Positions 7,201-16,098 of a DNA stretch of 64,000 bases are shown here, in pieces. The notes below the pieces were generated by a model, which was not told the origin of the DNA, made no database searches, and saw only the letters and a program-made list of their open reading frames with translations. Source of the stretch: UBA11865 sp041570195 (GTDB lineage: Bacteria > Chloroflexota > Anaerolineae > Promineifilales > Promineifilaceae); contig JBFFWQ010000005.1 in assembly GCA_041570195.1 (NCBI GenBank), positions 36,669 to 100,668 on the forward strand, read 5' to 3'. The translations under genes were made by a program, and so were the position numbers. The stretch's first letter is position 1; every line of letters starts with the position of its first letter.

Positions 7201-8773
7201 TATTCACTTCCCTGAAGGAGACTGGGACCGAAACGTGAATTGTCGTTCCCTGGCCAGGCTCCGAAATAATGAAGCATACGCCGCCGACAATGGCCACCCG
7301 CTCTTGGATGCCCAGCAGCCCCCAGGCTTTACGCTGCTCGCCGCCTGGATGCAGTATCCTGTCTGTATTGAAGCCCTGCCCGTCGTCTTTCACTGTCAGT
7401 TTAAGGCAATTCTGATTGAATTGAAGTTCTACCGATACGGAATCGGCCGCGGCGTGTTTGGCCACATTAGTCAAGGCCTCTTGGCCAATGCGGAAGACGA
7501 CTGTCTCCAATTCCGGCTGCAGCCGGCGGCGCTTACCTTGGATCAAGAATGAGGTCGGGATGCCGGCGCGAGTCTCAAATAGACGCACCTGGCTCTGTAA
7601 CGCCGGCACGAGCCCAAGATCATCCAGAACTGATGGCCGCAAGTCACGTATTAGCAGACGCAACTCTTCCAGCGCCTGATTATTGAGTCGTTTCAGCTCG
7701 GCCAGCTGATTGACGGCCAAATCCGGATTACTGTTTATGCTTTCGCCGGCGGCAGCCAGGCCCAAACCAAGGCCAGTCAGGATTTGACCTGTGCCGTCAT
7801 GCAGCTCTCGGGCGATACGTTCCCGCTCATTTTCCTGAGCCGAAACCACCTGGTGCAGCAGTTCGCCAAGTAACTCCTCGCGCTCGCGCAGGTCTTGATT
7901 GAGTTGCTCGGTAGCCTCTTTCGCCACTTGTTGTGTCTCCAACGCCTGTTGTTGGGCGATAAGCCTCTCGTCCTGGGCTTGCGCCAGGCGCTTTTGACGG
8001 TCTAATTCGAAAACCCTTAGCGCACGAATGAAGAACACGGCCATCAGTGCCGCCTCGACAGCGCGAAAGAATTGGATAGGGATGCCAAAGGTTTCCAGGA
8101 AAACCCTGGAATTGATCACGTTGGACGGAAAAAGAAAGCTCTCCGGTGCAAAAATCTGGCCGACGACGCCATAGAGGATGAGCGCCCAGGCTGCCCATTG
8201 CAGATCACGGCCGAAACCAACTATCTTGCGCTTCCTGAGGGATCGCTGCTCTAATACGATGGCCCAAGCGGCGAGCAGTGCGCCAGGTATGCCCAGAATG
8301 TAGCGACCGAGTACGTCCACCGCGGTCACGAACTCTTCGGGCTCAGGATCGTAAATCCAGCGCGTCGCCAGTACGGTCACAAACCATAGCGCTAGCAGCG
8401 CCCCGGCCGCGCCATAGGTTACTCGCCGTTCGTCGCCGTTTTTCCTATAGGTTGAGAAAAGTAGTTTGACGCCAAAAAGGATTAGCAGCAAAAAAGAGAC
8501 GATAAGGTGCGGAATACGTATCTCATTGAGCAGCAACCACTCGGGAAGCGCCGTGACGCCGGACGCGGCCATGATCTGAAACATCTCGAACCATTCGTGG
8601 AGACCGTGAATGATGCCAAAACCGGCCAGGAAGATAAAGGCTCGCGAGATGCGTATCTCTGAAGTGCGGCTGGACTCCATCCAAACGAACAGCCCCATAC
8701 AGAAGAAGGCCAGTCCGTAGACGAAGTAGACGACGACGATGTTGTCAGTGAACAACTGTGCAACCGGATCCAT
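7169..8773 (-). CDS. seven-helix sensor histidine kinase (HisKA_3/NarX-like)
   Basis: The ATG at 8773 gives 534 residues; a TTG at 8818 would add 15. Seven hydrophobic segments between about residues 13 and 265 form an integral-membrane sensory module. A coiled-coil stretch rich in Gln and Glu follows, then a HisKA_3 domain (ERIARELHDGTGQIL, with the phosphorylated His) and a HATPase_c domain (DDGQGF, GLLGIQERV, GQGTT). These kinases phosphorylate NarL-type regulators, and the partner gene follows with a 32-bp overlap. The signal is not evident; multi-helix sensors of this type often read membrane or redox state, which would fit the neighbouring respiratory genes (inference). Confidence 0.92.
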   Translation of the reverse strand: MDPVAQLFTDNIVVVYFVYGLAFFCMGLFVWMESSRTSEIRISRAFIFLAGFGIIHGLHEWFEMFQIMAASGVTALPEWLLLNEIRIPHLIVSFLLLILFGVKLLFSTYRKNGDERRVTYGAAGALLALWFVTVLATRWIYDPEPEEFVTAVDVLGRYILGIPGALLAAWAIVLEQRSLRKRKIVGFGRDLQWAAWALILYGVVGQIFAPESFLFPSNVINSRVFLETFGIPIQFFRAVEAALMAVFFIRALRVFELDRQKRLAQAQDERLIAQQQALETQQVAKEATEQLNQDLREREELLGELLHQVVSAQENERERIARELHDGTGQILTGLGLGLAAAGESINSNPDLAVNQLAELKRLNNQALEELRLLIRDLRPSVLDDLGLVPALQSQVRLFETRAGIPTSFLIQGKRRRLQPELETVVFRIGQEALTNVAKHAAADSVSVELQFNQNCLKLTVKDDGQGFNTDRILHPGGEQRKAWGLLGIQERVAIVGGVCFIISEPGQGTTIHVSVPVSFREVNSGQDKPDTGG

Positions 8774-8889
8774 AGCTTCTTGTAGGGTACTTGTTTCTGA
8801 GCCGGTTTTCAACGCCAAGTATCACCTATTTGGGGTGCCTTTTGTATAATTCCGCTGCGAAAAGCCGACGGCAGCTTCTAGATTGATGG

Positions 8890-8895
8890 TATAAT
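8890..8895 (+). promoter_or_regulatory. extended -10 promoter of the radical SAM gene
   Basis: TGGTATAAT has its TATAAT at 8890-8895 and carries the TGn extension, so a -35 is not required. Transcription would start near 8902, giving a leader of about 100 nt that contains the 17-bp tandem repeats. A second TATAAT lies further upstream near 8851. Confidence 0.55.
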
Positions 8896-8943
8896 AGAAA
8901 ATTCTGAAATAAATCAAAAAATAAAGTCACCTAAAGCTTAGGG

Positions 8944-8994
8944 ACGACTATCGTCGACAGGCGACTACCGTCGACAGGCGACTACCGTCCCACT
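8944..8994. repeat. three 17-bp tandem repeats in the leader of the radical SAM gene
   Basis: The units are 8944-8960, 8961-8977 and 8978-8994, with core CGACTAYCGTC. The first two end in GTCGACAG and the third diverges at its end. Each core is itself partly palindromic (GACGACTATCGTC). The array ends 7 bp before the likely start codon, so it lies inside the predicted 5' untranslated region. It is too short and lacks spacers for CRISPR. Confidence 0.7.
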
Positions 8995-9001
8995 ACAGTT
9001 G

Positions 9002-10951
9002 ATGAGAAGCAGACCAGTTATGATGACGCCCGAAGAGATCCAGAACGAGTTGGAATATATCCTGCCCCGAGTTAGCAAACCCGGCCGCTATACAGGCGGT
9101 GAGTACAATCAGGTGGTTAAAGAGTGGCCGGCCATCGACTTCAGGGTGGCCCTGGCTTTCCCAGACATCTACGATCTGGGGATGTCCAACCTGGGCTTGA
9201 TGATCCTGTATGACATCATCAACCAGCACAGGAATCTGTTGGCTGAACGGGTCTACTGCCCTTGGACAGACATGGAAGCGATCATGCGCGAAAGGGAGCT
9301 TCCGCTCTTTACGCTGGAGAGCAAGCATGCCGTCGCCGAATTCGACATGTTGGCCTTCACGCTGCCCTATGAGCAACTCTATACCAATGCCCTGAATCTG
9401 ATGGACCTAGCCGGCATGCCGGTTCGCTCTGTTGACCGCGATGCGAATAATCCCTTGGTCATCGCCGGCGGGCATGCCTGCTACAACCCCGAGCCGATGG
9501 CGCCCTTCATCGATCTATTCGTCATTGGCGAGGGCGAAGAGGTTATCCTGAAGATCATCGGCACGATGCGAGCAGCGGCGGGCCTGGATCGCGAGACACA
9601 ATTGCGTCATTTGGCCGGGATCGAGGGCTGCTATGTGCCCCGATTTTACGAGGTGGACTACCATGCTGAAGGATCGATAGCCGCCATCTACCCTACCGTG
9701 CCGGAAGCGCCCCCAAAGGTGCTAAAGACTATTGTGCCCGTGTTGCCACCGCCGGTCACTGACTTCATCGTGCCCTTTGTGGAGACGGTTCACAACAGGG
9801 CGCCGATAGAGATTATGCGCGGCTGCACGCGTGGTTGCCGTTTCTGCCACGCCGGCATGGTTACCCGTCCCGTGCGCGAGAGACCAGTGGACGAAATCCT
9901 AACGGCTATGGAGGAGATCCTGGTCAAGACGGGCTACGAGGAGATCGGCTTACTTTCGCTTTCTTCGAGCGACTACACGCATGTTCTCGAACTGACGGAG
10001 TCCATCGGCCGGCGTTTTGGCGACCGGGGATTAAGGATTTCCCTGCCTTCATTGCGCATTGAAACGGTATCGACTCAATTGATGGACAATCTGGGCGACA
10101 ACCGGCGTAGCGGTTTCACTCTGGCCCCAGAGGCGGCCACCGAGAAAATGCGGAACATCATCAATAAGTACGTCTCTGACGACGAGCTCCTTGAGACGGC
10201 GCGGGAGATCTACCGGCGCAACTGGCGGACGATCAAACTGTATTTCATGATCGGTCACCCGCAAGAGGACCTGGCTGACGTACAGGCCATCGTCGATTTG
10301 GCCAAGGCGGTGTTGGAGATCGGCCGGAGCTTCCACGGCCGGAAAGCAGGCGTCAACGCCGGCGTTAGCACTTTCATACCCAAACCCCACACGCCCTTTC
10401 AGTGGGAACCTATGGACAGCCTGGCTAATATCGAGGCCAAGCTGGATCTACTGAAACGAGAGATGCGCGGTCAGGGCCTGCGGCTACGCTGGAACGATCC
10501 GCGGGAATCGATCTACGAAGGATTCCTGTCGCGCGGTGACCGGCGGGTGGCTAATGTCGTGGAGCAAGCCTGGCGTAACGGCGCCAAATTCGACGCCTGG
10601 CGCGAGCATTTCAACATGGAGCAATGGCAAGCCGCCTGCCAGGACGAAGGCCTGGACATGGCCTTTTATAGCCACCGCAAGCGGCCGATCGACGAGGTAT
10701 TTCCCTGGGAACATATCGACGTAGCAGTTAGCCGCCGTTTTCTGACCCAAGATTATCTCATGAGTCGAGAGGGCGAGACGCGCATCGATTGCCGGGACCA
10801 GTGTTTTGCTTGTGGGATCTTGCCCAAGCTGAAGGATCTGCGACGGGAGACGCCGGCCGAAGCTTGGGAATGTCCGCCGGTGAGCAAGATCGCTGATCGG
10901 CGTCGCAAGCGAGCCGACCACATACCCATTTCAACTGTCGGCGAACTATAA
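9002..10951 (+). CDS. TIGR03960-type radical SAM protein
   Basis: The protein is about 649 residues from the ATG at 9002; ATGs at 9020 and 9023 are alternatives and none has a strong ribosome-binding site. The N-terminal region (KPGRYTGGEYNQVVK, then ALAFPDIYDLGMSNLGL and the VIAGGHACYNPEP segment) is a B12-binding-like Rossmann domain. The radical SAM core has the cluster motif CTRGCRFC in EIMRGCTRGCRFCHAGM at about residues 276-292. A C-terminal motif (CRDQCFACGI) adds three further cysteines. The family is widespread in anaerobes and often sits beside or is fused to a DUF2344 partner, which is absent here. The reaction is unknown. The neighbours on both sides are unrelated, so the gene appears to be its own transcription unit. 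Confidence 0.9.
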   Translation: MRSRPVMMTPEEIQNELEYILPRVSKPGRYTGGEYNQVVKEWPAIDFRVALAFPDIYDLGMSNLGLMILYDIINQHRNLLAERVYCPWTDMEAIMRERELPLFTLESKHAVAEFDMLAFTLPYEQLYTNALNLMDLAGMPVRSVDRDANNPLVIAGGHACYNPEPMAPFIDLFVIGEGEEVILKIIGTMRAAAGLDRETQLRHLAGIEGCYVPRFYEVDYHAEGSIAAIYPTVPEAPPKVLKTIVPVLPPPVTDFIVPFVETVHNRAPIEIMRGCTRGCRFCHAGMVTRPVRERPVDEILTAMEEILVKTGYEEIGLLSLSSSDYTHVLELTESIGRRFGDRGLRISLPSLRIETVSTQLMDNLGDNRRSGFTLAPEAATEKMRNIINKYVSDDELLETAREIYRRNWRTIKLYFMIGHPQEDLADVQAIVDLAKAVLEIGRSFHGRKAGVNAGVSTFIPKPHTPFQWEPMDSLANIEAKLDLLKREMRGQGLRLRWNDPRESIYEGFLSRGDRRVANVVEQAWRNGAKFDAWREHFNMEQWQAACQDEGLDMAFYSHRKRPIDEVFPWEHIDVAVSRRFLTQDYLMSREGETRIDCRDQCFACGILPKLKDLRRETPAEAWECPPVSKIADRRRKRADHIPISTVGEL

Positions 10952-11025
10952 GCCGGCGCCAGTAGCCATATTCCCGGATAACAACCCATCCAGTCGGTGC
11001 GCCCGCATTGACGCAGCCCCTATTC

Positions 11026-14000
11026 TCAGCCAGGCGACATGACATCCGCCAGAGTCGCGCAAGCGGGGCAACCACCATCGGGTCGCAGCATCGCGTAACC
11101 CGCCTGGGGATCATCGTCCCAATGGCTGAGGTCGACGTTGAAAACAATCATCAGTCTCACCTGGTCGCTGATTTTCGATCGGTAGGCGGCTTCGGCCAAC
11201 CACCGGGCATGTTGAGCCAGGGTTGTGCCGGCCGCCCATGAGAATCCGGATGGCAATTCACCATAACCAGCGCTCGTAAGATAGCCTAGTTCCGTGAAGC
11301 AAACCGGCCGCCGGCCGCCAAACGCCTCGTAATAAAGACGCAAAGTGGGCCAGAAATACCAGCTATAATGGTCTCCGCCAGGGTGCCCGGAAAGCGAATA
11401 AGGTGAAGTAGCCCCAGCGTTGTGGTGAACGCCTATACAATCTAGATAATGTACGGCTCCGGCGGCGGCCATTCCGGCCAGGTAACGATCGTCGGCCCAC
11501 ACGTGCACGCCGTCGTCCACGCCTGTTGGCGCCAAGGCCCCACTGATAACCAAGACGGCCTGGTTGCGCGCCTTAATGGCCTGGTAAGCCGGCGCCAAGA
11601 GACGATCGACATAGGTGACAGGGTCGATCTGGCCGGCCGGCCATTCACGGTGCAGGTTCGACTCATTCCACACTTCAATAGCATCGGGTCCTAGGCCGGC
11701 TACTCCACTCAAGAAAGCGATAAAACCATCGTAATCAATTGACTCTGGATACATCTGCTTGCCGGTTATGCTTAACAGCACGTGCAAGCCATTGGCGTGT
11801 GCCTCGCGGATGAGATCGGCAACGATCTCTGGCTGCTGACCGGAAGCCCATTTGTGTTGAATCTTCACCCAGGTCATGCCTGACTCGGCCATCAAATTGG
11901 GTCGGGCCAGTCGATGAGTCTGCCCGCCAAGAGAGAAAACGTCCAAAGCTGCCGGCGCCATGTCCGGTGGATCGTATTCTATCATCGCCAACTGATGCGT
12001 ATCTGTGTCCACCTGGACATCCAATTGAACACTCAGGAGCCAGCCGTGGCCCGCTTCGCCACCGGTCACACGCAGCCAGTTGCCGTTGGCCGTCCGTCCG
12101 GTCAGGGATACCACCTGCCCTGCCTGCAGCTGGCCCAACTGAGTGAAGGCCAGCCCCGGACCTTCGCGAAGCGTTGTCGATTCGCGCACCGCGGCCTCGC
12201 CGACGGCCAGTTTGAGCGTACTGACCGGCGCTGGCGTTTCGGGCTTCGGGGTTTCGGGAGTTGGCGAATCAACGACCGTAATTTGCTCGACACCCAGGTT
12301 GATGCTCTGGCTACCCAGCAGCAAATCGGCCTGAACCACATAATCACCTGGGCTGGGGCCGGCCTGCCAGGCGAATATCATTGTGCCATTCGGGTTGTTG
12401 GCCACAATGTTGCCGGCTGCATCTTTCACCGTCCACTCAACGGGCGGCGCGGCACCCAAGGCGGCCATCGAGGGATGAGTATCGTCAGTGGCCAGCGCCT
12501 GGCGGAGGATGCTTTCCAGGCCTGGCGAGACGGTGAATTGTTGACCCCGAACCAGATAACGATCGCCCAAGGCCATTCTTAGCTCCAATCCGCCGCCGAT
12601 AGTTAACCAAACGTTGCAGAGCTGGCCCGTTTCCTCGAAGGAAAATGCATATGCGGCGGCACCCGGGTCCCAGATCAATGACTGTATCGATCCTGAAAGC
12701 CGCGCGGTGACGTGATTACCCGACCGTACTCCCTGGGTTAGACGAATCTCACTCCTGTCGGCCAGCATCGTCAACGCTTCGAAATCATCCAAACGTCGTC
12801 CGGTGTTGCCCGCAGCCTCGAAAGCCCGGGTATCTATCATCAGATTAAGCTTTCGGCGGTCGACGAGTCGCACGACCTGGGAGAGCAGTGACTCTGCCTG
12901 GTTGCCGGCCATGTGGCTTCGAGGATCCTCAGGCAACCTCAGATAGACGAGGTCGGCCAGGCTGCTGAAGCTAGCCCAGGCGTTGTTACTCTCACCGCCA
13001 GCCAGTCTATCATCAGCTGCTCTAATTGTAAGGCCCAATAGCAGGTTGTGATCGTGCAAGGCATCTGCCAGTCCGTGTACGAAATCGGCCGCGCCGGAGG
13101 TAAGTAGTTGGCAATCAAGGTTAAGTCCATCGTAGCCAGCCCGCGCCACTTGATCGATCAGGCCGTTTATGGCCAACTGCTGACTCGCAGTATCAACCGG
13201 CGGCCCGGTTGATCTTACCGTGCCTGGCCCCGGGTCCTCGCCGGCACAGGTGGCGTGAAGCAAATCGACGAGATCGCCTGGTACTGAGGGCGACGTTTCG
13301 CCGCTGATTGCGCCGTCAGGATGAATGATCAAGGAACCGACGGTCATCTCGGTCACGTAGGGCAATAAGCCGGTTACAGTGGCCGAGCTCGATGGCCCCC
13401 AGAGCCCAAAGATAGGTTTTCGGTTACCGGTAACCTGCATAGTTGCCAGAGCCAGGTCCGACCGATCGTCCAGAGCTGCCGGAAGCAAGCCGCCGCGAGT
13501 GGTCACGCTAGGCGCGAACGACCATTCTCGACCGTCCCAGGTGTACAGATCCAGCAAATCAAGCGGTGCGCCGGCCGGCACGCCCACGACTGTCTGCTCC
13601 CTGTCAGCCAGCTCGAGAATGCCGCCGATGAGCACCAGTTCGTCAGGTATGGCGGCCAGGGCTGTTGCCCAACGGTCATTATTCTGCATGTTGGGTTCCT
13701 GATCGATAATCGCACTGGCACCTGGAGTAGGACCTGGGTGTGGCTGATCAGAGGTGGATTGACCTGATTCGCCGGTTCTTGCTCCGGCCGGCACCATGAC
13801 CGAAGTCGGTGTCGAATCGCTGCCGGTCGGCGGAGTTACCTGAATTGTTGGGACGTACGTGTCAGCCACGACTGGCGCCGCGCCGGGGACAGGCGTACCC
13901 GTGACATCGTCGAGGATAGCCTGCTTTGCTGCGGGCTCGGGGGGCCTGGTGTCTGGCCAGGGAAGCAGGGCAGGACCGGACGGACTCGACTTGGCCGGCG

Positions 14001-14085
14001 TCGTCGTCGGCCCTGGCGACTTAACGGTGCAGGCGCCGGCGATCCACGCCAGGGCCAACAGTGCTAACAGAACTGGCCTGCGCAT
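11026..14085 (-). CDS. two-domain glycosidase-like lipoprotein with SH3b domain
   Basis: The 1019-residue protein has a lipoprotein signal with AGAC at residues 16-19 and a Thr/Pro-rich linker to about 130. A GH18-like barrel follows at about 220-520, in which the usual DxxDxDxE motif reads DGLNLDCQ (319-326), so the catalytic Glu is Gln. An Ig-like segment and a bacterial SH3 domain (REGPGLAFTQLGQLQAGQVV) come next. The C-terminal barrel (about 710-1019) carries EVWNESN and CFTELGY, the places expected for the acid/base and nucleophile glutamates of a clan GH-A glycosidase. It would act on envelope or environmental polysaccharide outside the cell. It starts 11 bp after the PKD gene and is the last gene of the envelope operon. 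The exact GH family is uncertain. Confidence 0.8.
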   Translation of the reverse strand: MRRPVLLALLALAWIAGACTVKSPGPTTTPAKSSPSGPALLPWPDTRPPEPAAKQAILDDVTGTPVPGAAPVVADTYVPTIQVTPPTGSDSTPTSVMVPAGARTGESGQSTSDQPHPGPTPGASAIIDQEPNMQNNDRWATALAAIPDELVLIGGILELADREQTVVGVPAGAPLDLLDLYTWDGREWSFAPSVTTRGGLLPAALDDRSDLALATMQVTGNRKPIFGLWGPSSSATVTGLLPYVTEMTVGSLIIHPDGAISGETSPSVPGDLVDLLHATCAGEDPGPGTVRSTGPPVDTASQQLAINGLIDQVARAGYDGLNLDCQLLTSGAADFVHGLADALHDHNLLLGLTIRAADDRLAGGESNNAWASFSSLADLVYLRLPEDPRSHMAGNQAESLLSQVVRLVDRRKLNLMIDTRAFEAAGNTGRRLDDFEALTMLADRSEIRLTQGVRSGNHVTARLSGSIQSLIWDPGAAAYAFSFEETGQLCNVWLTIGGGLELRMALGDRYLVRGQQFTVSPGLESILRQALATDDTHPSMAALGAAPPVEWTVKDAAGNIVANNPNGTMIFAWQAGPSPGDYVVQADLLLGSQSINLGVEQITVVDSPTPETPKPETPAPVSTLKLAVGEAAVRESTTLREGPGLAFTQLGQLQAGQVVSLTGRTANGNWLRVTGGEAGHGWLLSVQLDVQVDTDTHQLAMIEYDPPDMAPAALDVFSLGGQTHRLARPNLMAESGMTWVKIQHKWASGQQPEIVADLIREAHANGLHVLLSITGKQMYPESIDYDGFIAFLSGVAGLGPDAIEVWNESNLHREWPAGQIDPVTYVDRLLAPAYQAIKARNQAVLVISGALAPTGVDDGVHVWADDRYLAGMAAAGAVHYLDCIGVHHNAGATSPYSLSGHPGGDHYSWYFWPTLRLYYEAFGGRRPVCFTELGYLTSAGYGELPSGFSWAAGTTLAQHARWLAEAAYRSKISDQVRLMIVFNVDLSHWDDDPQAGYAMLRPDGGCPACATLADVMSPG

Positions 14086-14096
14086 TCAGCACCTTG

Positions 14097-14597
14097 CTAT
14101 CGACCGCCAGGGCGTGCCGCATCCGTCGCCGTTCCAGAGGTGCTTATGACAACTGGCAGGAATACCAGGTTGCCGCCTCGGTATTCATTCCAGATGCTCG
14201 GAAGGTAGATAGGCCCCCAGGACATAATATAGTTCGGCTTGGTTTCTGTATCGCTTCCGCCAAGACCGCTGACCGTCAGCTCGACTGTATAGTAACCAGG
14301 GCTGACGTATGTATGTGGTCCCGGTTCACACTCGGTGCTTGTGGTGCCGTCACCATAGTCCCAGATACACTCATCGAAATCTCCTGTGGACTCGTTCGTG
14401 AAGATCACCTCAAGCGGCGAGGGGCCGTCCAAGGGATCTGCTGAGAACTCTGCCACGGGTTCCTCGGCGTAGAGAGAGCTGTTGAGTCTCAGCGCCGTCA
14501 AGCTAATCGGCTCGTAAGGTAGGCCAACATAGGCTAAGACGGCGACACTACTTGATAAGAGAAGGATTAAGACCAGAAGCTGCAATGCGCGTTTCAT
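14097..14597 (-). CDS. secreted PKD-domain protein
   Basis: I start at the second of two adjacent ATGs (14595-14597), which lies 5 nt after GGAGG; the longer frame from 14759 overlaps the upstream gene. The 166-residue product has a signal peptide (MKRALQLLVLILLLSSSVAVLA). Its PKD fold has the hallmark WDYGDG motif and the HTYVSPGYYTVELTV strand. The C-terminal tail contains two hydrophobic patches, IYLPSIW and LVFLPVV. PKD domains mediate protein or polysaccharide contacts at the cell surface. It sits 13 bp after the DUF2723 gene and 11 bp before the glycosidase-like lipoprotein, so it is probably coexpressed with both. The YLP-type patch recurs in other secreted proteins of this window. Confidence 0.8.
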   Translation of the reverse strand: MKRALQLLVLILLLSSSVAVLAYVGLPYEPISLTALRLNSSLYAEEPVAEFSADPLDGPSPLEVIFTNESTGDFDECIWDYGDGTTSTECEPGPHTYVSPGYYTVELTVSGLGGSDTETKPNYIMSWGPIYLPSIWNEYRGGNLVFLPVVISTSGTATDAARPGGR

Positions 14598-14610
14598 CAT
14601 GCCCTCCATT

Positions 14611-16098
14611 TCAACTATGCTGTGGTGATTTGTCACTGACCCTGTATCCGTACTCAATTGGTACCATCTCAAAACCGCGCTTAAGAGCCGGGTCAATGAA
14701 GCTGCTATAAACGGTCTTGCCATTCTGTAGGGCGTCATGCACCAATTCCCGCCGTGCATCCGGTGCTATCATCAAGATGTTGATCACCTTCACGTCGGTT
14801 CGTCGTCCTTCGGCTATCTGAAGGTATTCCATGGCCGCCGCATCTCCCCATGCCGCCAGGTAAAAGGCACCGGGTTCGGCCTGCCCGAGGCGAGTTTGAG
14901 CCATTTCGCGAGGCAACGTCAATTCGCTGGCGTCGGCGTAAGGTCTATTGACGACCAGCATGGCTACGATTAGAAGGGGTAGCGTCAACCGGGCTGGTAT
15001 CAACCACTGGGATTCCATTCCGGCGAAGCCCAGACCCAGAAAGATGGCCGTGATGAGATAAACGGGCAGGAACATGGTTTCCTTGTCCGGCACCCGGTAG
15101 GAGATGAAAAAGAGCGAATGGCACGCTGCCACCAGGAGTAATCCTACGACAAACCAGCGCCGCTGCCCGAATTTATGCCAGACGCCCCAACCGGCGATGA
15201 TCAACCCCGCGCCGAAAAAGCCACCGAAGAGTTGGTAGCCAAATCGACCTGCCTGTCCTAAAAGCTCCGTGACGCTGTAGGAGAAGAACGCCCAGCCAAA
15301 CTGCCTGCCAGAGAGATACCACAGAAGATTTTCTGGCCTGGACAAGTCCAGACGATGAAAAACACCTTCACTATCGAACCGGCCGATGTAATTGACCACA
15401 GGATCGGCCGACGAGCGGATCGGGATGTACAAAATAAACGCCAGACCTAGCAGGAAAGCAGCCGCAAGCTTAAGAACGTTTGATCGCTTCAGAAGCCGGC
15501 GGCTGGGTGCGGTCCAGATTAACAGCAGCAGGCCGGGCCACCATAACACGGTGGCTGGGTTGTTGGCGGCCGCCAAACCGGCGACGAGGGCAGCGCTCAA
15601 AAGAAGTGTGCCTTGCCCTGACTGGCGCCAGCGCCAAAGAACCAGTAGTAGAAAGATCAGAAGCAAAGCCTGGAACGTGTAGACTTCGGCAACGACTGAG
15701 AGCGACCAGGTATAGAAGCATAATCCGAAGCCAAGCCCGGCAACTATTGCCGGCAGCGCGCGGCCGGTCATGTCTCGCACCAGAACGACGAGAAGCCCGA
15801 CAGAGAGCGACGCGAACACCGCCGATGCCAGGTTGGCCCGGAAGGCGAGGTCGCCAATTGGTAGATGGGTAAAGAGATGGGTCAGGAGTAAATAGACGGG
15901 ATAGCCGGGCGAGTGCACGATGCCCAGTGTGGCTGCGCCAGCGGCCATCTCAGCGCTATCCATCGGAAAGGCTGTGGGAGCCATCGTAAGTAGATAGGCG
16001 ATCAGGCTGCCGAGAGCAGCTGCGACTGGCAGCAAGAACCGACCAGACTTTAGACTGCTCAGATCTATCGCCTGGCTGGCTACACGTTGACGAATCAT
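14611..16098 (-). CDS. DUF2723 (TMEM260-like) multi-membrane glycosyltransferase-like protein
   Basis: The start is the ATG at 16096-16098, which overlaps the stop of the O-antigen ligase gene as ATGA and gives 495 residues. The longer frame from 16314 lies inside that gene. About ten to twelve membrane helices are visible. The N-terminal loop DSAEMAAGAATLGIVHSPGY is the DUF2723 signature, with acidic residues in the first extracytoplasmic loop as in GT-C fold lipid-linked sugar transferases. A soluble C-terminal part follows the last helix. Eukaryotic members (TMEM260) are O-mannosyltransferases, so a role in glycosylating secreted proteins is plausible but not shown. The neighbours (O-antigen ligase, PKD and glycosidase proteins) agree with envelope glycan work. 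Confidence 0.85.
   Translation of the reverse strand: MIRQRVASQAIDLSSLKSGRFLLPVAAALGSLIAYLLTMAPTAFPMDSAEMAAGAATLGIVHSPGYPVYLLLTHLFTHLPIGDLAFRANLASAVFASLSVGLLVVLVRDMTGRALPAIVAGLGFGLCFYTWSLSVVAEVYTFQALLLIFLLLVLWRWRQSGQGTLLLSAALVAGLAAANNPATVLWWPGLLLLIWTAPSRRLLKRSNVLKLAAAFLLGLAFILYIPIRSSADPVVNYIGRFDSEGVFHRLDLSRPENLLWYLSGRQFGWAFFSYSVTELLGQAGRFGYQLFGGFFGAGLIIAGWGVWHKFGQRRWFVVGLLLVAACHSLFFISYRVPDKETMFLPVYLITAIFLGLGFAGMESQWLIPARLTLPLLIVAMLVVNRPYADASELTLPREMAQTRLGQAEPGAFYLAAWGDAAAMEYLQIAEGRRTDVKVINILMIAPDARRELVHDALQNGKTVYSSFIDPALKRGFEMVPIEYGYRVSDKSPQHS

Noticed and set aside
8944..8994. Possible CRISPR-like repeat array
   Set aside because: Only three directly abutting 17-bp units, no unique spacers and no cas genes.
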